From: Whitmania pigra
Lineage: Eukaryota; Annelida; Clitellata; Hirudinida; Haemopidae
Reading direction: 5' to 3'
Length of the DNA stretch: 64,000 bases
NCBI GenBank assembly: GCA_021613335.1
Contig: JAJTWR010000242.1
Span: 826,501 to 890,500, forward strand
Below the pieces are notes generated by a model that was not told the origin of the DNA, did not search any database, and saw only the letters and a program-made list of their open reading frames with translations. The stretch's first letter is position 1. The number at the start of each line of letters is the position of its first letter. Both the position numbers and the translations under genes were made by a program. This document shows positions 27,266 through 38,400 of the stretch, piece after piece.

Positions 27266-27845
27266 TTTGAGGACCACTGTTATGTCGGTCCCTTCTTCGT
27301 TCTAGCTGATCGGGAACTCACCCAATTGAGTTTGGTATAATGTTCTTTAGCAAGAACTAGGATCTCATGGTTTGTACAGGTCCTAAAAAGTCCTAAATTA
27401 CCGAAAGTCGGATTTTTAGTACTAAAAATAATAGGAAAATGGATTTTTATTTAAATAAATCGATATTATGAACTTTCACGTGTTACTGTCTTATGTCTAA
27501 ATTATACAAAAATGAATAATTATAATCTAAATATCGTTATTTTTGTTACTAATGTTGGTCCTAAAAATGTAGTAGAAGGTCCTAAAAAGTCCTAAATTTT
27601 GGTTTTCAAGTTCCTGTATGAACCATGTGATCTCTTGGTACAGGCAAACAGCCTGAGAAAAGATAGTGACTCAAAAGCTGTAGAAATTCTTTCTTTAGAG
27701 AAAGACTTAGAGTTGATTTTTTGTTTAAACAAATTGATATTATGAACTTTTATGTGTTATTATCTTGTATTATACTTGAATAGCGAAAATCTAAATATCG
27801 TTATTTTTTTTATTGTTGTTCCTAAAAATGGAGTAGAAGCTAAAA
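27266..27845 (+). mobile_element. hAT-like element fragment interrupted by a related MITE
   Basis: The outer parts (27266-27366 and 27627-27845) match parts of the larger element at 55.21-56.37 kb, for example gttctagctgatcgggaac and gttgattttttgtttaaac. The inner part (27367-27626, 260 bp) begins atggtttgtacagg and ends cctgtatgaaccat, the same terminal inverted repeat as the larger element. It is flanked by aggatctc and gtgatctc, an imperfect 8-bp target duplication. So a short non-autonomous copy jumped into an older copy of its own family. Confidence 0.75.
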
Positions 27846-29283
27846 GTTTCATTCACTGAAGTGAAGCTATCGGATGTCCGTCAGGTCGATAAACAGAAAC
27901 TGACAACAAAGGGAAGCAGTCACTGGCCTTCTTATGGCCTGGACTGGAGTGATGCCAAATCACTTCTTTAAAATCATTTTCAGTGTCACGTTGCTGTCCT
28001 CGTAACCTCCAAAGTGCGATCCTGCCTCTTGAGAGCATAGATCACGTCCATGGCCGTGCTTGGTGTAGGTCTCTGATGATGTTCTCAAGGAACACTTTAA
28101 AGATGCCCTTAGTCTTCAAACGTTTTGGTCCTTTGAATCACCTTCAGAGGGGCTGCATCTGGCTGATTACCGGATGTCCGGTTTTTGTCTTGTTGTGTCC
28201 AACATTTACTGCCGGCTAGGAGAGGCACTCATTGGCCTTGTTATGCCGGTCACTGCTGCCTGGGCTGGAAAGCTCTCAACATTTTCTTCATGTTGCATGC
28301 CACCTGCTTTATACCTGCAAAATTTGACTATGGGAGGCCCTTGTTGGTCTTGTTATGTCAATCACCTGCACCACAGTTGCCTATAGTGACCATGAAAGCT
28401 TTCAGGACGGGACTTGTAATTTCTTTGTAGCTACAGCCAGAGATAGTCATTTTATGACTTGTGGTTTGGTCTGCAGTTCACACTGCATAATGATTTGGCC
28501 CAGTCATCCGGTGGATCATCGAAACCAGAGACCGATGGCTTTCTCCATCTTTCCTGCAGTGGTCTCTTAAGATTACTTCTGGCTCCTCGTATGCCAGATC
28601 CAGAATGAAGCTGCTCACAGATCCTTGTCATAGCCTTTGTTCTCTCTCGGCTCGACAATCTTTTTGAGGAAAGCGTAAGTCAACCTGCTGTCTATGCTCC
28701 TTGCACCAACCTTGTTATGCCCTTCCAAGGCTTTTCACTAGTTTAATAGTGAAAAAATAGTGCTGCTCCACCACATCGAAGAACACATCCTTGTGCACCC
28801 AATAGCTATTCCAACCTCTAGAGGCAGCCACATTGTAGTGTATGACTTTGTGGAAAACTGCATCATGAACCCATTAAAAGTATTCCTGAAGGATGTGAAT
28901 AACGGGCTGAGGCACATGATAGGCCGCCAATGTTTTTCTTAGGAGCTAGTGTGGTTCTGACCCACATGTTCGCTAGGTCTGGCCACACAACATACAAACT
29001 CAGTCGATCCATCTGAATCGATTCAGACCATTGGAGTCTTTCTGAATGAGGAAATGCAGCAGAAGAAGTTGGATTAGATCTTCCTGTGTAATGTATAAAA
29101 TCTCTCCTTTATCTTTTCTTGTTGGGCATATTTTATAACTGGTTTGCTAGTTATCAGAGACAAGGAGAATATCTTGAGGATCAAGTCTGCGAATCCTGCA
29201 AAGGGTCACTTCAGCTGTGAGACTGAGGGAAGAAGTGAAAGATTCGTCATCTGCCAAAAATCATATGATCATTTTGTAACTTT
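27846..29283. repeat. Relatively GC-rich unclassified repeat block
   Basis: Base composition is clearly higher in G+C than the neighbours, and many overlapping short frames run on both strands without family similarity. It lies immediately before a polypurine tract and LTR, so it may be decayed internal sequence of that retroelement. A stretch at about 28870-28970 recurs in diverged form at 29725-29830, after the LTR. Confidence 0.4.
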
Positions 29284-29690
29284 AAGGGGGAGATATGTCA
29301 TGGTTGGGTCTCTGAGACCACCAGACATGTCTCCTAGATTTGATATTAAGGACAATTTGTTTAATAAACTGGTAGGCGTGGTTTGATCTTTTTTCGTGAA
29401 TTTTTTGTTTGTTTGGGATTGTAACTTCATTTATATAGCGCCATATGCATAGCGTCAAAGGTGCTTCTTGTAACCATTTATATAGCGCTCCTTCCCAAGG
29501 GTGCTGGCGGCAGTGCAGGCTGGGTTTCAAACACGACACAGTACGACTGTTGCCATTACTGCCGTATGCAGGCACGCAACCCATTCGTCCATGCTATCCT
29601 GCATGCCTATGTGATGTTTTTAGTCTAACATTTTTAGCTTGTAAATAAAGCTTTAGTTCGAATTCCTTGTTTCTAGTAAAGAACTTGGGG
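29284..29690 (+). mobile_element. LTR with polypurine tract, split by a SINE
   Basis: A purine run (29284-29293) is followed by a TG start (tgtcatgg at 29296). LTR body matching the minus-strand LTR at the right end of the window follows: shared blocks include gagaccaccagac, tagatttgatatta and cttgtaaataaa (a polyadenylation signal) next to attccttgtttct. The middle of the LTR is replaced by a SINE at 29421-29607. The exact 3' border is not certain. Confidence 0.75.
29421..29607 (-). mobile_element. tRNA-derived SINE, copy 2 (inside an LTR)
   Basis: Same head and tail as the SINE at 22.5 kb in opposite orientation: twin atttatatagcgc motifs in the tail, B-box region ggtttcaaacacg, and an A-box region near the right end. 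The LTR resumes on the other side with the tail shared with the other LTR copy. Confidence 0.85.
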
Positions 29691-29699
29691 TTGGTGGTA

Positions 29700-29960
29700 G
29701 CCACCTTATAGTTGGTGGATCAAGCCTGTTAAAGTATTCCTGAGGGATGTGACTAATGGGCTGGGGCACACGATAGGCTGCCAATGTTTTCCATGGGAGT
29801 TGGTGTGGTGCTGACTGTGTGCATTTGCTAGGCAAAGTCTCAAGACTTACAAACTCAGTTGGTTCCTCTTGGCTCAATGGATAGCTTCCCAGCTCATTGA
29901 GGTATGCTCGATACAACCAGGTGCACCTGTAATTCCTCTCTTTTGGACTGAAATGACCAG
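29700..29960. repeat. Diverged copy of a segment from 28.87-28.97 kb
   Basis: Motifs such as taaagtattcctgagggatg and gataggctgccaatgtttt recur with substitutions at 28876-28940. The family is unknown; the flanking LTR suggests retroelement sequence. Confidence 0.55.
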
Positions 29961-30769
29961 ATACTGATTAGATATCACGAACTCCTTGAGCCTCTAAGCC
30001 AGTGGGTCGTGACCTCCTTCAGGGTTGCCAGACGTTTTTGCCAGGGGTCGCCTAAGACACATAGAATTTAATATTTTGTAATATATTACATTCAAACCTT
30101 AACTTCTCATAATTTTTAACAAGATGATTTTTATAGTGCAATCATTTTTTAATGACAATTTAGTGCTTGATCTTCTCGATAATTGAAATTGATGAAATGA
30201 ACCCAAGATGTCTTAATATTTATGGGCCACAATTCAATGATTTGCACAATTTACGGGAACCACATGAGATAAAATTTTACAAGGTGCTTACAAATGGTTT
30301 TTTTGAATGCTGAAAATTCTACCAAAATAAGGTAATTTGTAGGAAATTATGCATAAAAGCTGGGTATGTCTTTACATCAAGGGCTCTTTTGTGTGTTTAT
30401 TTGTTTGTTCCTATATTTATTACAGATGCTGCAGCTTTTTAATTATTGCTCAATGTCGAGTGACATGCATGGCCAATGCAGTGCATGCCTTGCCATTGTC
30501 TTGAATTTCTCAATCACAGGATGGTCTTCGTGAATCCTTCTGATCAGGTAGATGTCTGCAAGAAGATTCTGGTAACCCTGCAGTTGCTTAACAAATAGGG
30601 TCTGACCGAAAATGAAACCGATTTATGGTCGTAAGCCGTGGGATGAAGGTCACCCATGTCTTTGCATATCTTTGTGCATGTTTAGCTTTTCATTTCCTCT
30701 CAAATCTGTTATTGCTATTGAGAAGTCCAAATGCTTTTTTGTGAGCCACAATTTTTAAATTTGTTAACA
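29961..30769. other. Intergenic DNA, nothing recognised
   Basis: AT-rich, no supported gene or repeat. Confidence 0.4.
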
Positions 30770-31230
30770 GAAAATCCACTACATGATATCACGGGGTTAA
30801 AAGGACTTCAAGATGAGGTTGACAAACGTCTTAGTGCTTTCATGCAAAAGCAGTTCGAAACAACAAAAAGAAAATCACTTGTAGTTAAGTTAGTTGAAGT
30901 TCAAAGTTAACATTGTTGTTTACAGCATTATTAGTGTCACTTTCATCATAATTATGCGTTTTTTATATAGAGGGAAATTTGGTGACAACAACATTGCCTT
31001 GAGAATAGTTTCAAAAACTCATGCTGAAAGAGGAAAACGTGAACTAAATATCCTGGGATTGATGAGAAAGGATGCTCACACGATGACTTCATTATTTCAT
31101 GTTAGTAGTTCAGAGAAACAAATTTAGAATAACTTGAGAATAAAAATAAATTATTTCAGTTTGAAATGAGTGGAACTCTTTACATCATGATGCCAGAGCA
31201 TGCAGAAAACCTGAGAATCCAATGAGACCC
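30770..31230 (+). other. Exon-like segments with kinase-N-lobe-like text
   Basis: Three open stretches with plausible splice borders follow one another. The first, after an acceptor near 30768, reads ITGLKGLQDEVDKRLSAFMQ. The second, after tatag near 30970, reads GKFGDNNIALRIVSKTHAER and then GKRELNILGLMRKDAHTM. The third, after tttcag near 31160, reads MSGTLYIMMPEHAENL. The order of a G-x-F-G loop, ALxIV and a later MMPxH resembles the start of a protein kinase, but the expected lysine in ALK is arginine and nothing follows. This could be a decayed gene or chance; the join between the first two segments is not in a convincing phase. Confidence 0.3.
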
Positions 31231-32429
31231 CGAAAGATGAACCACCAGTCTCTTACTGTCCCCACCAATTCGGTTTGTAGAGATGACGGATGGCTTGACA
31301 GGTGATTTTCACAAAAGTTTAGAAATTGGGCTGTGTCAGAAATGCCTGGAATTGGTTTCATTCCAGTGATGACCACGATGGAGGATTTGATATTTTTTCT
31401 TCATTCTCTTGTTCCAACAACCAGAAGGTTCTGGAAATTGCCTCTGCTAAGTTGTGTTGGGTTCCTTCCACACTCAGTCTGTCTGTCTCAGAGATTTGAA
31501 CAACCATGCCAAACTTGTCCATACAATTTCAGAAAATTGATTCATGACATCCTGAAACAAGTTCAGTCATTGTTTTTGCAAAACCTTTCATAACTGTCTT
31601 AATAGACGATTTCATTGTGTCCGTTATTGTTTTTATTGACATTTCCAACATTTGCTTTATGCTTTCATTATTCCTCTCGAGAACTTTGGAGAATAAGATA
31701 TATAAGAATAATAAGAGATTTAGACATAATTTGAGGCAGTCGCTCAGAGAATCAACCGAAATTAATTTAAACTGGTTAATTTATTAAATTCTAACAAAAC
31801 GAACGTAATTGTGACTTAATAGAGATAACGTAATTAGATTTAGCTTGTTGAGGCCCTGCAACATAAAACTAACAGGCTTATCAACAAACACGAGATAGTC
31901 CGGAGACAAGCATCGAGAGCCCATCGAGACAAGAGCCTGTGAAGCCAAGCCGAAACGAAGAATGAGTCAAGGCAAAGAAAAGTAGGAGACGAACGAGGCT
32001 TGAGGCCGAGGGGAGCTGATGAGAGTTTCCTTTGGGTTGCTTAAATGGACTTTTGCTAGGACTTGAAACAAAAGAGTACACTGCTATGTGCTGATACATT
32101 CTCATTGTCCTGCATGCTTGTAGCTGGGAGAAGTTGTGGGGCTAAGTTTAATGTCTGCACTCAACTCAGCCTGGAGCTTGTGTGTGATGCAATTAGGACG
32201 AAGTTCAGTGTCCAACAAGCTCTACCATTTATGAAAAAATGGAAAGCTTCTCAAAAACACGTTTACCTCTCCTTATCTCTGGATCATTTGATCATTTTAT
32301 TAACCGGTACACCTGATAAATTGGCTTAATGATGCTTAAATTAGCTCATAGAAAACACATAGAATTAATATTCCGTTGATATATAATTGTTGGTTTTTAT
32401 ATTATTGTAATCCTTCTATTTCATTTCAG
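31231..32429. other. Region upstream of the first recognised RAB3GAP1 exon
   Basis: N-terminal exons of RAB3GAP1 should lie here or further left, but none could be matched. Several open frames exist (for example 32063-32329) without family similarity. Confidence 0.35.
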
Positions 32430-35400
32430 GCATGTTCCCCTCTTTTTGAAGAATCCAATCTTTTCAGATATAGTTGATGGCATACTAGAGTGGAATGGTT
32501 TCAGGACTTCTTTCATGGCAGAGGAGAGTCGTAGTAAAGTATATTCTTATGGCATGGGTTACTTTCATGACATGTTCAAGAGCGAGGTTGGTGCAGTATA
32601 TGAATTAAAATATTATTATAATATAATGGGTTATATATGAGCATAAGAGTCATATATTAGTTTGTTGCACATATGTTATGAATTATACATTATATATAAC
32701 ACTCAGCCAAATATAAAAAAAGTCATTGTGGAAAAAATAGTTTTATGTAACAGCGCAAACTTAAGCAACAACTATTAAGTTATAATTATTGCTTGTGAAT
32801 ATTAACAAAAATGGGTTGATATTGCCACCAATGTTTGAATAATTAGATTTCTGTTTTGTTGGGGGGGGGTGCTAAAGCCCATCAAACTATTTTTGTGAAT
32901 ATGTGAGGCTAATTGTTCAGCATAATTACCAAGATTGTTATTCAAAAGGTGGTGAAGAAGGATGTGCCAGTTACTGTCTCTGTGAGGCTCACTTATTCCT
33001 TTCATGAACAGTCAGATTATCCAGACAAAAAAATCAGATGTGGTATGTTAATTTTTATTTTTAATCAAGTAAAGGCAGACTAAAAGAAAAATTTAATGAC
33101 TGCATAAGTGAAAATCAAATGATTTGTGCTTCAAACCACATAACAAACACAATTATGCCTGTGTAAATATATATAGAGGCATGGAGTTGTTTCATAAATC
33201 CTAAAATTTAAAATAATTTTCTTGTTGCTTGATTTAACTGGTGAGTGAGTGTTTACAATAATTAACATCTAATGAGATTGTCTCAGATTAGATCAGGGAC
33301 AGTGTTTCTTCTAAGATGATTAATATGTATATATTATTCACAACAATTAATTTTTGGGTAGCAGAAATTGAATGTGGTTGTTGTTCTATGATGATTATTG
33401 GCTATCAATACATTACATAATTTTTAAAATTGGTGCACATATTATCCACAGCAATTAATTTTGGGGTCGCAGAAATTGAATATGATTGTGTTGATGCAAG
33501 TGGACTCTTTGCCAAGTGAGCTTACATTTGTGGTTGCTTCAATAATTCACTCTATTTAATCATGTATTATTCAAAATCTCAAATAGCACATTCACTTTTA
33601 CCAAAAAGTATTTGAAATTATTCTTTTGCAGTGAATTTGAGCTTTGTGCTATTTGGTCAGATCCAATGGAATGTAATTTCTATGATAACACCAGGTAAGT
33701 GGTTTTGGCTTATTAAAGTTTATTGATTAATGTTGGAAAGGACTACATATTCTTGATAAATTACTAATTTGTTTAATTTCAAGCCAAAGTGATTTGGATC
33801 CTCCTGAAGATACCCACTGGTCAGTTAGATTTATAGTTTGTTAATGTTTACTGATTGACGCTGGAAGATATTAAAAAATAAATTAATCGATAAAATACTA
33901 ATTTGTTTAATTTTAAACCAAAGTGATCGCAAACCTTATGATGAAAAACCTGAATCGTTAGATTTATAATTTTATTGGCGTTTACTGATTGATGTTGGAA
34001 GGATTTAAAATTTCTTGGTAAATTACTAATTTGATTAATTTTATACCAAAGGGAATACGATCCTCTTGAAGCTCCCGATTGGTCAGTTAGAGTTAGACTT
34101 GCAGATACATCTGATGTTCCAATGGGTTTGGAATTTATTACCATTTATTTTATTACTTTTATTAATTAAATTGATGTTCTTAATTAAATTAAATTAATTT
34201 TTTTTGTAACATTTAATTACATAAATAATGTAAATGCTGTTATCATCATAAGGAGAATGTCTAATGACGTTACTAAGTCTGTGTACTTCAACACAAATTG
34301 AGCCATTGGCATCAAATCCTCAAATCTCTTCAATGCTAAAATATATAAGAATGTATAAGCAAAGAGAAGGTGAGTTACATATTGATTGAGATTTTAGCAA
34401 ACAAATTAAAAGACATTCTGTAGTATGTATAATGTAGTATTATATGTGGAATTTTTTATCAGTTCTTTGTTAAAGAACGACTTGTTAAGTTAGAAATTCC
34501 TCTCCCAAGTTAGTCAATCATACTTTCCTGTAACAAGAAACTCTGGTGTGGAGCTATAGAATGTGTGGTTTATTACTCAGATTCAAGCCTAGTTCTATTC
34601 AATTTTAACATGTCAAGGACAGCACATTTTTTGGTACATTAGGGCAGTCCTCATTGATGCAATGTATTTTTAAACCTTTCTTCATTTTGAACAATCTCCC
34701 ACAAATACATTGTGGCATGTTAAAGATGTCATTTGAGGACTCCCCTTCTTTTTGGCAGGAGTCCTGGGGGCATTCATAGCAGTAAAAGTGCACCTATAGT
34801 CAGTTTGCTCTCCTAATCACCCATATCCTCTTTTTTACTGACTTTCCTGCATACTAAGGTGTTGACTACAAACTTAGATACACTCAAACCTGGTTATGTT
34901 GCAACTTGCAGGCCTAAGAGTTTGCAAAAAACATTGATGATTGAGGAAACTGAAAATCAGTGTGGTTGTTGCATATTTATTTGTGCTTGCAGTTTTGTTT
35001 ATATACATAATATGCCTTAATAAATGAATTAATAATTGATAATGATAGCATTTGCTAACAACAAAAGGCATATGTAAACCAACTAACAGCAGAGATTTGT
35101 CATTATGTAATAAATACTACTGTCACTTCTCAAAATAAATGTTTCTTATTATTTTTTCCTATTATTTTTGCAAGCACAAATATCATTCAGAAAAACCCCT
35201 AAAAACTTTAGAGATGTAAGCACATTAAAAAAAGTGTCAATTTGCAACTTTATTCTGACACAGCTTTGAGAACATGTACACGCAGTCTAAAATGTTTAAT
35301 ATGCTTTGTTGCTTTTAGCAATAACTAACAGTTATTGAAAATAAATGCTTCAATATTGTCAAAGTTGTCTGAAACAGTTTCATCTCCTACAAAATAAAAG

Positions 35401-38400
35401 TACTGTCAAATATTCTGTAGCATTTCTACCATCTCACTGACAGAATTGTTTAATGAAGGTTTCAAATCTTCTTAGTCATTGTTGTGTGCAAATATGCTTG
35501 ACTGTGCTGAATGTACTCTTGATACAATGTCATGCCATTAGCAATTGAATAATCCCATGGTCCACTGGTTGGAGCTTACTTGTTGTGTTAGGTGGAAGAT
35601 AAAAAATCTTAATGGTCTTAAGGCCAGGAACATATATAATATCCTAATTAATGCCACCTTCCTTTCTTCTGCTTTGAACTGCCTGTCCAATTTTTTTTAC
35701 CCGTGCACTGTGATCCAGTCTCTTGGCTGACCACTCTAAGGTGGCTTTGGGAGAACTTTGGTCTGCTTTCCTTTAATGTAGAGCTGGAGTTTTTCGTCCT
35801 TCAACTTTCAACGCAACAAGGCTCCCTTTAAAATGTCATAGTCTGGCCAAAGCAATCCAGTTTCATCAGCCTTAAATATTCCAAGTCTCCTAGGTATCCA
35901 AAATTATGTGCATTCAAGTGTTCAGCAATGAGTAAATTTGCCCCAGATGGCTACTTTTTGTCTTCTGTTGTGCAACCTGTTTATAAGCCAGCGAGGATAT
36001 CCGCCTTTTTCGCAACAGATTAAATGGAAAGTTTTCTTACCCGCAAATTGAACTATTGATCATTATTGCTGGTATTACTATCGATATTTATTGCTGGAAG
36101 AAAGACTTCTTTTCCATCATAAAATGCGATTTGATGAGATATGTTTGCAATTTATTAACTCTTTTATAATTGATGGTGCGGTACCTCATAAAATTCCCTA
36201 ACAAATTATAAGTATTGCTTTCTGCTTGTCAGTAAGACACTTCCTCAAACCACAATAGGTTTGTGAGGCTTTTGGTGAATCCATGCTGACTCTTGCCTAT
36301 TACCTGATTTCTTTTATTTGCTTATTCATCAAACTTAAATTTATAACAAAATATTTTTATGCAAACATGTGGATGCAAAGTAAGGGATGACCCCTTTGTT
36401 TTTTTGACAGTATTCTACTTTTTTAAAGAATCATTTTGTGGTATCACAAAGATATTATTTTTTGCTTTTATTCAAACTGTATATTGTACATATCTTTACA
36501 TAATTCATTGTATCAGCAAATCTTTCAATTTGAAACATTTTCCTGGCCATGCAAGGTTTAACAGAGCCCAAGGTCAGAAAGGTCACCTCAAAATTCATCA
36601 TTAAACCTGAAGAATCTCTCATTCCCATTGAATCACTGAATTCCATTCTCAATGTAAGTTGTGATGATGATTAGGAATATTGTGATGATAACTCATCTCT
36701 GATAACTGATAGTGAAGATGGTTTAGTAATATATGTGTTAGTTTAAATAGTGGAATTTGGAAAATTATTTTGAATATTTACTGTGACATTTGACTAAGAT
36801 GTTATTTCTGCAATATTGATATAAGGCTCTCAGTAAGGATTGATGATTGTATATTAAGTTCTGATTGATTTGAACTTTAAAATGTTTCATTTATGTTGAC
36901 ATTTTTAAATGTTATTTTCAGTTCTTGTTTTGTGATGCAAAGTTACATTATTCAAATGGTACATCCACTACAGTTGAATATGAAGTTGAGGACAAGTTCT
37001 TCCTTATGTACAAAGTAATCAACACAATAGTATCGTATTTGTTATTAATTATAATTTCATTTGCATGTGCAAGTCGCATTTGTAGCATAAACATTTGCTT
37101 ATAAAATAACTTTAGGAGCTATCAAAGTACTTCCAATCAGCTCAACTCTCCAGTCTCATTAGCCGATTGGCAATATGCATTTGCATCGTCAACAAGTACC
37201 ATGGAGGTATTGGAGCTGTAAATCAACTATGGAAGGAGTTTGTTCTGGAAATGAAATATTGCGTGGACAACGATTGTGAAATTAAAGGGTATTTGCTCAT
37301 AATTTTCGCATTAAACTTCATTTTTAACCCCATTGTTTAATGAATATAATAATGACTTTAATTTATATTTGTCCATACTAACCAAATCCAGTCATTATTT
37401 AATCAATGATTTCCTAATAAGTGATTTTATCAGCCTATAGATTGGAACCTGTTAAGACAACCTTGAATTATGAAAAGCTGCTCCAGAAGTTACAAGTAAT
37501 ACCTCATTTTCATTTATTACGATATGATCTCCATTGATATTCGTACTTATTGATTATTAATGTAATTGCTTTTATTTAAATCATGATTTTAATGAAATAA
37601 TCATCTTTGTCACTGCAGATATTGAATAGTTGCATTGAGAAAAATAAAGGCAGGGATGCATCATCACTAATTACCAATAATTACAGTGAGTCATTTGTTA
37701 TTAGCAACCACAGATGATTATGGTGATGTTGCATATCATTGTGGCATGCAATTTTGCTCAGGATTGCTTTCCTGCAAATTGTGTTAGCAACCCAGCTTCA
37801 CCGCACAAAGCGCCCTTTGGTTTGATGAATTGCATCTAAGATGAAGTTGAAACCGTAAATCAAAGTTGCAAACATACTGAGCATAAACGATTCTTTGTTT
37901 TATGAATTATCTAATTTATGCGGTTATTATGCAATTTTTTCGACATTTTCAGCTAATATCAAGAGTAACACTGAAATTTCTAGAGATGATTTCATGAACA
38001 TTTCTGAATTGCCTTCAGGTATGGAAAGTATTGGCCAACCAGAAGCCAGGTAAAAAGTTTGGCATATTCTGATATTTGCTGACTTACATATTAAAATTAT
38101 GTTTTTCATGATGTGGTTGCTTTTGTGTTGTAATTAAAGTGCATTATATTATTTAATGCAAAGATTAAATGTTTACATTTATGTTTTCTAGTGAGGAGTG
38201 CATAGACATTTCTGGATTGTCTTTGGATGAGGAAAGTAGTAACCAATCAGAAGACAGGTAAAAGCTTATGTTTTCTGTAATTTTTATTAACTTAGTTGAA
38301 TTATGTTTTGCATGCTATGGTTTCTTTGTTTTGTGGTTAGAGTGCACTATATTTAGTGCAAAGAAAAAATGCTTGCATTAACTGTATTTTAAACCATGTA

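Noticed and set aside
28174..28430. Overlapping plus-strand frames
   Set aside because: Several overlapping frames in a GC-richer repeat block; none shows family motifs.
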